From assembly GCF_947491715.1 (NCBI RefSeq), contig NZ_CANLKR010000031.1, forward strand, positions 1-58,050: a stretch of 58,050 bases of DNA, given 5' to 3'. Origin of the DNA: an uncultured Shewanella sp. Its GTDB lineage: Bacteria > Pseudomonadota > Gammaproteobacteria > Enterobacterales > Shewanellaceae. The notes beneath the pieces were generated by a model. The model did not search any database, was not told the origin of the DNA, and worked only from the letters and a program-made list of their open reading frames with translations. Below, piece after piece: positions 17,924 through 26,392 of this stretch; position 1 is the stretch's first letter, and the number at the start of each line of letters is the position of its first letter. A program made the position numbers and the translations under genes.

Positions 17924-18658
17924 TTAAGCGTTTTTAATCAGGCGGTTGCCTGCTTCGGCTAATTTTTCGGCGCTTTTCATCAATTTGACTTGAATTTCAA
18001 ATTGACGGCTGAGATCCATTGAAGCGATAAGCTCACTGACGGCTTGCACATTACTGGCTTCTAAAAAACCACTGTCGACTCTGACGCTGTCATCGGCGAC
18101 AAGAGGATTGCCATCGCGGCTGTAAAACAGACCGTCTTGTCCTTTCTTCATGGTGTCGAGTTCAGGGTTAACCATTTTGAGCTGAGCAACTTGCTCAATA
18201 ATCGCGCCTTCAGCGCCTAGAATGCTAATACGGCCATCGTCGCCAACAAAGAGTTCACGGTATTCAGGCAGCACAATTGGGCCGTTTAATCCTTGTACGC
18301 TGCGACCATCAAGAGTCAGTTGACCTGTTGCATCTGGTACAATGGCACCGGAGCGCGTATAGGCTTCACCTTCGTCTGTCATCACAGTAAATAAGCCATG
18401 ATCGCGGATCGCTAAATCAAGGGTGCGGCCTGTAGGGTTTAGGGCGCCGGCCTGTTTGTTAAAGCCTGTGTCTTCCGTTTGTGCCAGTACGCGAGTGCGC
18501 AAACTGTTGCCCATCGGCGTCACTGTTTGTGCATTAACGCGTTCGAGATCAGCTTTAAAACCTGTGGTATCGGCATTGGCTAAGTTATTTGCGCGAATGG
18601 ACTGAGCTTCCATTATTCGCGCCGCACCTGTGGCCGCTGTGTATAGCATTCTATCCAT
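17924..18658 (-). CDS. flgF: Flagellar proximal rod protein FlgF
   Basis: Proximal rod protein, 244 residues, with MDRMLYTAATGAARIMEAQSIRANNLANADTTGFKADLERV at the start and a C-terminal helix SMDLSRQFEIQVKLMKSAEKLAEAGNRLIKNA. AAGGA precedes the ATG, and 11 bases separate it from flgG. Confidence 0.96.
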   Translation of the reverse strand: MDRMLYTAATGAARIMEAQSIRANNLANADTTGFKADLERVNAQTVTPMGNSLRTRVLAQTEDTGFNKQAGALNPTGRTLDLAIRDHGLFTVMTDEGEAYTRSGAIVPDATGQLTLDGRSVQGLNGPIVLPEYRELFVGDDGRISILGAEGAIIEQVAQLKMVNPELDTMKKGQDGLFYSRDGNPLVADDSVRVDSGFLEASNVQAVSELIASMDLSRQFEIQVKLMKSAEKLAEAGNRLIKNA

Positions 18659-18741
18659 GCTGTGATCCTTACATCCTATTAGGTTATTTAATATGGAAAA
18701 CGGACTGAGTCGCTAGGCCACTCAGTCAAGCGTCAATGGCA

Positions 18742-19950
18742 TTAAATGGCGTTTAATAGGGCTTGTTGCATGGTTGAGTTTGCATCGAGCACTTTGGCAT
18801 TTGATTGATAGTTACGTTGTGCTGTCATTAGGTTCACCATTTCAGCGGTGGTATCCACATTTGACCCTTCAAGGTAGCCTGAGGTTACCCCACCTAATGT
18901 GCCCGTTGTAGGCGAGCCAATGACCGCTTGACCCGCTTGGTTTGTGGCGGCCCAAGCATTGTTACTGACAGGAGTTAGACCATTGGGATTGTTAAAATCG
19001 GCTAATACCACTTGACCTTGCAATTGCTCTTGCCCATTAGTGTAAGTGCCGTAAAGCATGCCATTTTCATCGAGACGAATACCGTTTAGCTCGCCTGAGC
19101 TATAGCCATCTTGGCTGAGACTCGAGTTATTATAAGCACTCTTATTTTGTGTCATGTTGGTATAACTTAAACTGAAGTTTAAATCTTCAACACCTGCGAT
19201 AATGTTAGGGTGGGTACCGCTAGTAATACTCAGGGCATTAGTGCCAACGGTATTTAACGTGCCATCGTTGTTAAAGGTCAGGTTATTTGTGCCAACAACC
19301 TCGCCATCCATCATATAATTAATGGTCCAAGCATTGTCAGCTGTTTTGACATGATATTCAGTGAGGGCGTGCTCTCCGCCTTGAGAATCATTCAGTATAA
19401 TGGTGGTGGAAGAATGAAAGCTACTGCCGTTATTAGCATCGAAAGGGATAGCAATAGGATCGATAATATCAGCGGTGCCATCTAAATTGGACGCAATCCC
19501 GACTGAGGTGGTGGCTTTGGCAGCAAGGTTGCCTGATTGGATTTGTAAGTCACTGATATTACCGTTTTGCAGCTGTTTTGCCGCATTAACAGGGTAACCT
19601 TGCAAGCGGTTACCGGCAGGATCGACCACATAACCATTTGCATCTTGATTGAACATGCCCGCACGGGCATATAACGTGCTGCCATCTTGTCCGGATAAGA
19701 CGAAGAAACCATCACCTTGAATACCTAAGTCAAGTTCACGGCCGGTATAGCTTAATGTGCCGCCCGTTGAGAAATTTTGTGTGGTGGACATGACGTTGAC
19801 ACCGCCAGCTTGACCACCATTATAAATGGCAGCAAATTCACTGCGTCCGCCTCTAAAGCCTACAGTTGATGCATTAGAGATGTTATTACTGATGGTGTTT
19901 AAGTCTTGGGTTGTTGCTTGCAGGCCACTCAGTGCGATGTTGTAAGACAT
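18742..19950 (-). CDS. flgE: Flagellar hook protein FlgE
   Basis: Hook subunit, 402 residues. N-terminal MSYNIALSGLQATTQDLNTISNNISNASTVGFRGGRSEFAAIY and C-terminal DTTAEMVNLMTAQRNYQSNAKVLDANSTMQQALLNAI are canonical. The centre (about 130-300) is the usual variable hook domain. A strong AAGGAAACC precedes the ATG. Confidence 0.97.
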   Translation of the reverse strand: MSYNIALSGLQATTQDLNTISNNISNASTVGFRGGRSEFAAIYNGGQAGGVNVMSTTQNFSTGGTLSYTGRELDLGIQGDGFFVLSGQDGSTLYARAGMFNQDANGYVVDPAGNRLQGYPVNAAKQLQNGNISDLQIQSGNLAAKATTSVGIASNLDGTADIIDPIAIPFDANNGSSFHSSTTIILNDSQGGEHALTEYHVKTADNAWTINYMMDGEVVGTNNLTFNNDGTLNTVGTNALSITSGTHPNIIAGVEDLNFSLSYTNMTQNKSAYNNSSLSQDGYSSGELNGIRLDENGMLYGTYTNGQEQLQGQVVLADFNNPNGLTPVSNNAWAATNQAGQAVIGSPTTGTLGGVTSGYLEGSNVDTTAEMVNLMTAQRNYQSNAKVLDANSTMQQALLNAI

Positions 19951-20012
19951 AAGAAGGTTTCCTTTATTAAATCAATATGAAGTCAATTAAATGCCGTTGA
20001 TTGGAAGTTCAA

Positions 20013-20672
20013 TTAAGACACTTCAGATATTTCAAGAACAGAAACTGTTCCTAGTCCATAGCCAAGTTCGGCCATCATCATGCCTGAGGCACTGGCAAAG
20101 TGAATTTTTTCAATGGGTGCTTGTACGAAAGTTTTTAAGCTGGTGGACTCATCGCCTGTGGTGGCTTTGGCTTGCAGTTTGTATTCGCCTTTAGGTAAGC
20201 CAAGAACTTGAGGGTTTATGTCAAAAGGAGTATCGCCTTTACCTTGTGCGCCTAAGTTGATGGTGTGGGCCACGTTGCCGTTAACATCGACAATCTCAAC
20301 ACTCACCTCACTTGTGGCATTTTCAAGATAAATTTTCCCTTGAATGGTGTCACTGTCAGCTTCAATTTTGAGTGAATCGGCTGCGACCATGGCGTCTTTG
20401 CCAATTAGATTCGCTGATTGCACTATGCCCATGTTTTCAATCATCACCATTTGGGTGTTTTGATCTGAGCGCATTTTTTCTAAACTTTCGACCTGTGAGA
20501 ACTGCGCTAATTGAGACACATATTCTGTGCCATCAATAGGGTTAGTTGGATCTTGGTTTTGAATTTGTGCAATCATTAACGTCATGAATTCGTTGGTTAG
20601 TGCGCTTGAACTGTCTGCACTGGTTGCGACTTCAGGGGTGTTATAACTGCTGGATAACGCATTAACATTCAT
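20013..20672 (-). CDS. flgD: Flagellar hook cap/assembly protein FlgD
   Basis: Hook scaffolding protein, 219 residues, needed to polymerise FlgE. NEFMTLMIAQIQNQDPTNPIDGTEYVSQLAQFSQVESLEKM is the FlgD signature; the C-terminal Ig-like fold covers about 105-200. The start is one base from the flgC stop, with GGAGC lying inside flgC, implying translational coupling. Confidence 0.95.
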   Translation of the reverse strand: MNVNALSSSYNTPEVATSADSSSALTNEFMTLMIAQIQNQDPTNPIDGTEYVSQLAQFSQVESLEKMRSDQNTQMVMIENMGIVQSANLIGKDAMVAADSLKIEADSDTIQGKIYLENATSEVSVEIVDVNGNVAHTINLGAQGKGDTPFDINPQVLGLPKGEYKLQAKATTGDESTSLKTFVQAPIEKIHFASASGMMMAELGYGLGTVSVLEISEVS

Positions 20673-20673
20673 C

Positions 20674-21090
20674 TTAATTAGCTCCGAGTTGTAAGAGACC
20701 TTGCTGCATTGAGCGAGCGCGATTCATGACTTCTACACTGGTTTCAAAGGCGCGACTGGCGGCCATCATGTCTGCCATTTCATCGACAGTGTTGACGTTG
20801 GAATAGGCCACATAACCTTGTTTGTCGGCAAAAGGATGATCCGGCTCGTAACGCATATCGAGGGGGGCATCGGTTTCTACAATGGCGGCGACGTCCACTT
20901 GAGCGCTGGTTACTTGACCATCAACCTTGTTATAAATAGTCGAAAAAACAGGTTTTAATGCTCTGTAAGCATCATCAGGGTTTTGGGCTGCCGCGCCTGC
21001 GTTGGCAAGGTTACTGGCCACGGTGTTAAGGCGAATGGTTTGTGCATTCATTCCTGCACCCGCAATTTGATAGATTTCTCCAAATGACAT
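20674..21090 (-). CDS. flgC: Flagellar proximal rod protein FlgC
   Basis: Proximal rod protein, 138 residues, with MSFGEIYQIAGAGMNAQTIRLNTVASNLANAGA and C-terminal NVNTVDEMADMMAASRAFETSVEVMNRARSMQQGLLQL. AGGAA precedes the ATG. It lies 9 bases after flgB. Confidence 0.96.
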   Translation of the reverse strand: MSFGEIYQIAGAGMNAQTIRLNTVASNLANAGAAAQNPDDAYRALKPVFSTIYNKVDGQVTSAQVDVAAIVETDAPLDMRYEPDHPFADKQGYVAYSNVNTVDEMADMMAASRAFETSVEVMNRARSMQQGLLQLGAN

Positions 21091-21099
21091 ATTGAGTTC

Positions 21100-21450
21100 C
21101 TACTGTCCTTCAATGGCGGATTTTAATCCGGAGATTTTCATATTGAGAAAAGTCAGGCTGGTTTGATAATCCATGGCATTTTGAGAAAATCTAGCCTGTT
21201 CTTTTCCGAGTTCTACGGTGTTTTCATCGGCAGAGGTTTGATAAGGCACGCGGTAACCCATTTCATAATCACGATCTGGGGTCATGCCAGCATTGACTTG
21301 CGACATGACTGAACTGAAGTCCAAATCTCGAGCCTTATAACCTGGGGTTTCAGCATTCGCTAAGTTTCCTGCGAGTACCTTGCTTCGTTCTACCCTAAAA
21401 TCCAGTGCCTGGGGATGAATACCCAGTGCTGCATCAAGATTAATGGCCAT
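21100..21450 (-). CDS. flgB: Flagellar proximal rod protein FlgB
   Basis: Proximal rod protein, 116 residues, first gene of the flgBCDEFGHIJKL operon. ALDFRVERSKVLAGNLANAETPGYKARDLDF is the rod signature. GAGGAG precedes the ATG. It diverges from flgA; a sigma-54-like element lies about 58 bases upstream of the start. Confidence 0.95.
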   Translation of the reverse strand: MAINLDAALGIHPQALDFRVERSKVLAGNLANAETPGYKARDLDFSSVMSQVNAGMTPDRDYEMGYRVPYQTSADENTVELGKEQARFSQNAMDYQTSLTFLNMKISGLKSAIEGQ

Positions 21451-21507
21451 ATCGGCTCCTCGTAATAAAATGATTAAAGCGGTGTTACCGTGAATGGATG
21501 TCTATCA

Positions 21508-21524
21508 TTCAATTACTGTGCCAA
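21508..21524 (-). promoter_or_regulatory. Sigma-54-like promoter of the flgB operon
   Basis: On the minus strand TTGGCACAGTAATTGAA fits the -24 element TTGGCAC exactly with correct spacing to a -12 element TTGA (consensus TTGC). LafK, encoded in this window, would be its activator by analogy with lateral systems. The imperfect -12 lowers certainty. Confidence 0.5.
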
Positions 21525-21709
21525 CTATTTTTATTGTTTTATATTAACTGTTTATGGTTTTTTGTGGTTGAAATTAGGAATGGCTACTTCCTCTTTACTC
21601 CTTTCATTTCCTATTATTTTCCGCTTTATGTGACGCCAGCCTTGAGACTTGCATCTGAGGCTGGCTTGGGTATATTGCACTGCATATTTTATTCTTTCTG
21701 GTTGGCTTT

Positions 21710-22429
21710 ATGATGTTGTTAAAGCGATTAATGCTGATAGCTTGTGGTTTAATGTCAGGTTTGCTTACCTTGTTTGTGCAGGCCGAAACAGCGACGACTG
21801 CACAATTGGAAATAAGAATGAGGCAAGTGTTAACGAAGGAGCTGAAGCAGTGGGAAGCCTATGCTCAGGTAAAAGGCATGACTCACAGCATTAACGTTCG
21901 CGTTCCTTCTGGCGCTGATAAACTCGCATTATGTCCAACCTTGCCTGTTATCAATTCAGCCGATATTGATTTTGGCCAAGTGCAACGAAAGCTGAGCTGT
22001 CCATCAAAAGGCTGGTCTTTATATGTCAGAGCGAAAGTACAAGTCAGTGCGCGATTGCCGGTATTAAACCGTGTCATGAAGCGAGGTGAGCTGGTAAATG
22101 GAAAAGATGTGACTTGGATGAAACTTGCGCTCAAAGGATCGGATAAAGAAGTATTAACCAAAGTCGATGATATTATTGGGCGACAAGTGGTGAGAAAACT
22201 GCATCGTTTCAAGCCGATTAAAGCCATGTATTTAAGCGCTCCAGTGCTAGTAAAGATTGGCGATAAAGTCATTATTGAAGCGAAAAGTCAGGGCTTTTAT
22301 GCCAAAATGCCTGGAGAAGCGTTGGAGTCCGGTAGTGAAGGTGAAGCGGTGAGAGTTAAAAATCTCAGTTCGGGGAAAATTATCATTGCGTATCCGACGA
22401 GTAAAGGTAAAGTCGCCACGCGTTTTTAA
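21710..22429 (+). CDS. flgA: Flagellar P-ring chaperone FlgA
   Basis: Periplasmic chaperone for FlgI polymerisation, 239 residues. A signal peptide (about 1-25, ending VQA) is followed by an SAF-type domain with RVMKRGELVNGKDVTWMKL and DDIIGRQVVRKLHRFKPI and the C-terminal VRVKNLSSGKIIIAYPTSKGKVATRF, typical of FlgA. It diverges from the flgB operon. The ribosome-binding site is weak. Confidence 0.93.
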   Translation: MMLLKRLMLIACGLMSGLLTLFVQAETATTAQLEIRMRQVLTKELKQWEAYAQVKGMTHSINVRVPSGADKLALCPTLPVINSADIDFGQVQRKLSCPSKGWSLYVRAKVQVSARLPVLNRVMKRGELVNGKDVTWMKLALKGSDKEVLTKVDDIIGRQVVRKLHRFKPIKAMYLSAPVLVKIGDKVIIEAKSQGFYAKMPGEALESGSEGEAVRVKNLSSGKIIIAYPTSKGKVATRF

Positions 22430-22525
22430 GACTTTTTTGTGTCTGTGCCTTTATTACATATTTTCTGTGTTAGATTTTATTTGTTATCTCATTTTGTTTA
22501 GTCATGTGTTGGATCACAATTGTAT

Positions 22526-22554
22526 TTCAGCGAGAGGTATTTGAGGTCGCTTTA
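22526..22554 (+). promoter_or_regulatory. Sigma-28-like promoter before flgM
   Basis: TTCAG (22526-22530), 15 bases, then GTCGCTTTA (22546-22554). This resembles the flagellin elements (TTCAG-N14-GTCGTTTTA) with one base of extra spacing and one mismatch. It would give flgM-flgN a late promoter in addition to read-through from flgA. Confidence 0.45.
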
Positions 22555-22610
22555 TGCTATGTACCAAGTCATTGGGAGTATAACGGCATTAATTATAGGG
22601 TGGGAATGGT

Positions 22611-22901
22611 ATGGAAATAAATAAGATCAATAGTGCATTGAATGCTGAAGTGGGTTCGAGCCTAGGACAAACTGCGACAAAGGCGGAACTTAAACCTGTA
22701 GAGAATCAAGTTAGACAGATTGCTACGCCAAAAGCGGTGAGTGAAGATTGGGAGCTGTTAGCACGTTCTCAAACTCAATTAGAGAAAATGGATGATGTTG
22801 ATCAAGCGAAAGTTGATGCACTTCGTCAATCTTTGAAAGATGGTACTTTTGATCTGGATTTAGGAAAAGTGACTGAAGCGATGTTTAACCAACACGGATA
22901 A
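22611..22901 (+). CDS. flgM: Anti-sigma-28 factor FlgM
   Basis: Small (96 residues) cytoplasmic inhibitor of flagellar sigma-28, secreted when the hook is complete. The conserved C-terminal sigma-binding part is VDALRQSLKDGTFDLDLGKVTEAMF. The weakly conserved N-terminus starts MEINKINSALNAEVG. It would act on the lateral sigma-28, which is not in this window. flgN follows 4 bases downstream. Confidence 0.92.
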   Translation: MEINKINSALNAEVGSSLGQTATKAELKPVENQVRQIATPKAVSEDWELLARSQTQLEKMDDVDQAKVDALRQSLKDGTFDLDLGKVTEAMFNQHG

Positions 22902-22905
22902 CACT

Positions 22906-23355
22906 ATGTCAGAAAAACGTGAGCTAGTACAAAGCCTCGTTAGAGGCGTACGCCAAGATGTAGAAGGTTATAAGCAGCTAAAGAATTTGTTAGTGCATCA
23001 ACGTAAGTTGATGCAGCAGCGAGATCACCAAGCCTTACAGAGCCATAATGAGCATCAAAGTCAATTATGTGAAAGCTTGAAGCAGAGTGCCGATCATCGA
23101 AGCGCTGCGCTGCAACGTTTAGGCTTTTCTGGCAACTCTGCAGGCATGGAGCAGTTGATTGCTAAATTGCCTCCTCAATCAGCTAAACAAGTTAATGGGA
23201 TTTGGCAGCAGTTATTAGCCTTGGCGACAGAAAGCCAGTATGCCAATGATGTTAATGGTAAACTTTTAGTGGATCAGCAGTATATTATTAATAATTTATT
23301 GCGCCGTAATAGTGAGCAAACCATAGATTACGGTCATCAAGCTCAGTCAATTTAA
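22906..23355 (+). CDS. flgN: Flagellar export chaperone FlgN
   Basis: Export chaperone for FlgK and FlgL, 149 residues, all-helical with LVHQRKLMQQRDHQALQSHNEHQSQLCESLKQSADHRSAALQRLGFSG typical of FlgN. It is the last gene of flgA-flgM-flgN. A hairpin follows the stop codon. Confidence 0.9.
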   Translation: MSEKRELVQSLVRGVRQDVEGYKQLKNLLVHQRKLMQQRDHQALQSHNEHQSQLCESLKQSADHRSAALQRLGFSGNSAGMEQLIAKLPPQSAKQVNGIWQQLLALATESQYANDVNGKLLVDQQYIINNLLRRNSEQTIDYGHQAQSI

Positions 23356-23356
23356 G

Positions 23357-23378
23357 ACTCTCTTATTATAAAGAGAGT
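23357..23378 (+). terminator. Hairpin after flgN
   Basis: The 8-bp stem ACTCTCTT/AAGAGAGT lies immediately after the flgN stop. The 3' arm can also pair with GACTCTCTT at 23402-23410. There is no clear T-run. Confidence 0.5.
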
Positions 23379-23709
23379 GAATATTAATGCCGTTATTTGA
23401 ATGACTCTCTTTAACCATTTTATCACGCGGCTTGATTGTCTTTGAATGCCGCAAGCAGGATACTCTTCCGTTAATACTAACTTGGTTTTATGTTTTTATT
23501 TTGTTTTTAATATGTGTTATTTCTCAGCTGTTGTTTTTATGATATTGTCTTTTTGTATTCTTTAAACTTCTGGTTTAATGGCTAATTTTATTTATTATTG
23601 CTTGTTAATACTTTGACTGTTTTTGTCAAAGTCCCGTTTAAAATTTAGCGCTTAAAGTGTAATTCGATATACTCAAAAGTCTTTTGAGTGAATTGTCAAT
23701 GAGGCTTTA
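23379..23709. other. Spacer between flgN and the peptidase gene
   Basis: T-rich DNA without an ORF I can support. It marks the switch from flagellar to unrelated genes. Confidence 0.4.
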
Positions 23710-25059
23710 ATGAGACGCTTACCCCTTTCCCTTTATTTTTTAGCAATGACCTGTTTATTTAGCAGCGTTGCTTTTGCTAATACGCCAACCTTAAATGCCA
23801 ATAATCAAGACTCACAAATCGAATCTAATATTGTGGCAGCTGTTGATCAGGCGTTACCAATTGCTCAAGAGCAATTGGAGCAAGTGGTTAATATTAACAG
23901 TGGCACTATGAATTTTGCCGGCGTAAAAAAAGTGGGTATGGTGTTTAAGAAAGAACTTGAAGACTTAGGGTTTAAGGCGCAATGGCTTGATGGTGCGAGT
24001 TATAATCGTGCAGGTAGTCTAATGGCTTCTTATGGTACGAAAGGCAAAAAAATATTACTGATAGGGCATTTAGACACGGTATTTGCAAAGGATGATGCTT
24101 TTCAGACCTATCAAATGCTTGATGATACTCATGCAGCAGGTCCTGGTGTGAGTGACATGAAAGGTGGTGATGTGGTCATGTTGACTGCGATTAAAGCGCT
24201 GAAACAAGCAGGAGTGCTGGATAAAATAAGCTTGAAAGTCGTGATGACGGGTGATGAAGAGAAAAGTGGTTTACCGCTTTCTGCGTCGAAAAAAGCCATT
24301 GTGGATGCGGCTAAGTGGGCTGATGTGGCCTTAGGTTTTGAAGATGGTGACGGTAATATTAAAACCGCTGTGATTGCCCGTAGAGGGGCAGCGGATTGGA
24401 CATTAAAAGTGACGGGAGAGCCTGCGCATTCATCACAAATATTTACTGAAAAAGTCGGTGATGGTGCCATTTATGAAATGGCGAGGATCCTTAATGGGTT
24501 TCGTGAGTCGTTATCATCCATGAATGACTTAACCTTTAACCCAGGGCTTATTCTTGCGGGGACTGATGTTGAGCATAAAACCAATGGAACCAATGGGTCG
24601 GCGCTAGGCAAAACCAATGTGGTGTCTAAAGAAGCTATAGTGATGGGTGATATTCGCGCGCTTTCGCCTGAGCAGCTTGATAAAGCGAAAGAGAAAATGT
24701 TGGAAATCGTGTCTCAAAGTTTACCTTTGACGTCGGCGACTTTGATTTTTAATGAAGGTTATCCACCTATGGCAGAGACTAATAATAATCGTAAGTTATT
24801 AGCGCTTTATAACCAAATTAGTGAAGATTTGGGCTATGGCAAGGTCGTTGCGGTTAACCCACGAAATGCGGGAGCGGCAGATATTTCCTTTGCGGCTAAC
24901 TATGTGGATATGTCTCTTGATGGATTGGGTTTAATGGGCACTGGCGGGCATACGAGTGACGAAATTGGTGATTTAAGTAGCCTAGGTAAAAATGCAAAAA
25001 AAGCCGCTTTATTAATGTATCGTTTGTCTGAGCCCGCTGGAAAATTATTGTCTCAATAG
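23710..25059 (+). CDS. Secreted M20 family zinc peptidase (carboxypeptidase G2-like)
   Basis: Zinc exopeptidase of 449 residues with a signal peptide (about 1-23, ending VAFA), so probably periplasmic. Metal ligands are visible in order: His in IGHLDTVF, the bridging Asp in GPGVSDMKGG, Glu pair in TGDEEKSG, Glu/Asp in FEDGDG, and His in GTGGHTSDE. A dimerisation domain (about 230-340) follows RRGAADWTLKVTGEPAHSS. Substrates of this family range from C-terminal glutamate on folate-like compounds to dipeptides; the specific one cannot be told. It ends in a clear terminator, so it is its own unit. Confidence 0.9.
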   Translation: MRRLPLSLYFLAMTCLFSSVAFANTPTLNANNQDSQIESNIVAAVDQALPIAQEQLEQVVNINSGTMNFAGVKKVGMVFKKELEDLGFKAQWLDGASYNRAGSLMASYGTKGKKILLIGHLDTVFAKDDAFQTYQMLDDTHAAGPGVSDMKGGDVVMLTAIKALKQAGVLDKISLKVVMTGDEEKSGLPLSASKKAIVDAAKWADVALGFEDGDGNIKTAVIARRGAADWTLKVTGEPAHSSQIFTEKVGDGAIYEMARILNGFRESLSSMNDLTFNPGLILAGTDVEHKTNGTNGSALGKTNVVSKEAIVMGDIRALSPEQLDKAKEKMLEIVSQSLPLTSATLIFNEGYPPMAETNNNRKLLALYNQISEDLGYGKVVAVNPRNAGAADISFAANYVDMSLDGLGLMGTGGHTSDEIGDLSSLGKNAKKAALLMYRLSEPAGKLLSQ

Positions 25060-25084
25060 TTTTCTTTCATCCTTGTAATGCATA

Positions 25085-25112
25085 AACCGTGATGTATTCT
25101 ATCGCGGTTTTT
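25085..25112 (+). terminator. Terminator of the M20 peptidase gene
   Basis: The stem AACCGTGAT/ATCGCGGTT (one mismatch) has a 7-base loop and is followed by TTT. Confidence 0.75.
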
Positions 25113-25324
25113 TGTGTTTAGAAAAAGATTGTTTTGTTTGAACCCTCCTCATATGCTGCTAGTAAGCTATTAAATCGTTTAATAAATATCTTTTATTTGT
25201 TGCTTGATTGGTTTAGTCTAATCGGCTACTGATATTAAGCTGTTCGGTATATATCCATAATCATTTAGCATCTTTATATCAGCTCACCGCTTCGTTTATA
25301 CATAAATTAAATAAGGATATTTGA

Positions 25325-26392
25325 ATGTATTGCTATATCAAAATGGTGCTGCGTTTTTGGCTTGGTGGCGTATTATTGGCCGCCTTTCCCTCTTATGCTG
25401 AAGATAAACTGTTAGTTCATGTTGACCAAGTTCAGCCTTGGCATGACGGTATACAAAAAAGCTTATATTGTCATGGGGATGTGCCTTTTCGTCCTCAAGT
25501 ATCCAGCCATGTGAAAGCGCAACTGGATTGGGTTTTACCCGTTAATATGCCAGTGAAAAAAGGTGATGTTATCGCTTTGCAAGATGACTTTTATCTTGTG
25601 CAGGAATCATTAAAGTTAACTGCAAAATTAGAAGCGGCTAAAGCACAAGCGGATTTTTCTGCCCAAGAATATCAACGTATACAGTCATTAGATAAGCAAG
25701 AAATGGTATCAGTATCGGATTTAAATAGGGCAAAGCTCGATGCCAAGCTGACTAAGCAGCAGTATCTCGCCTTAAAAGCCGATCAAATGATCCTTGAACA
25801 TCAAATCGCTAACCTTAAGCATCTTGCACCCGCTGATGGTCAAATTTTTACATTAAATGCTCAGCCGGGTGAATGGTTGGATTCTGGTGACAGTATTTTG
25901 AGTTTTTTACCATCTGATAATCAAGAGGTTATTTGCCAAATGTCTCTTGATTTATTTCAAGAGATCAATGACATTGAGCTTGCGAACTTTCAGCTTAAAT
26001 CCGGTGAAACGTTAGTATTTAATCGTTTGGCATCAAAAGTCGATGAAGCTGCTCAAACGGTGAATGTGCATTTTAATTTTAAGAATGAGACTGCTGCTTT
26101 GTTTTTGAATGAAAGGATAGCAGTGAATATGCAAATGCCAATGAAGGCTCTTACCCTGATTACCTATGATGCGTTGAATCTTAAAGATAATGAATATTAT
26201 GTTTGGCTGCTGAATGATGCCAATAAAGTCACTCAAGTTCCCGTGCAGATTATGGATACACAAGGTGCTCATGCGGTGGTTCAATCGAACATTAAAGTGG
26301 GCGAGCATGTGGTGGTGCGTGGCGGTAAATCCTTAAGCTTGAATGATCAAGTGATTGTGGCTAATGCTGATGAAGTGAAGGTGAGGTTATGA
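25325..26392 (+). CDS. RND efflux periplasmic adaptor (membrane fusion protein)
   Basis: Periplasmic adaptor of 355 residues linking an inner-membrane RND pump to an outer-membrane channel. A signal peptide (about 1-25, ending SYA) is followed by a lipoyl/barrel-sandwich half (VKKGDVIALQDD), a helical hairpin (about 95-160), the second half (LAPADGQIFTLNAQPGEWLDSGDSIL) and beta-barrel and membrane-proximal parts ending VVRGGKSLSLNDQVIV. AAGGAT precedes the ATG. Its stop overlaps the pump gene by 4 bases (ATGA). Confidence 0.88.
   Translation: MYCYIKMVLRFWLGGVLLAAFPSYAEDKLLVHVDQVQPWHDGIQKSLYCHGDVPFRPQVSSHVKAQLDWVLPVNMPVKKGDVIALQDDFYLVQESLKLTAKLEAAKAQADFSAQEYQRIQSLDKQEMVSVSDLNRAKLDAKLTKQQYLALKADQMILEHQIANLKHLAPADGQIFTLNAQPGEWLDSGDSILSFLPSDNQEVICQMSLDLFQEINDIELANFQLKSGETLVFNRLASKVDEAAQTVNVHFNFKNETAALFLNERIAVNMQMPMKALTLITYDALNLKDNEYYVWLLNDANKVTQVPVQIMDTQGAHAVVQSNIKVGEHVVVRGGKSLSLNDQVIVANADEVKVRL

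Noticed and set aside
21663..21683. TGGC...TTGCA sigma-54-like element before flgA
   Set aside because: The distance between TGGC and TTGC is two bases too long for a functional -24/-12.
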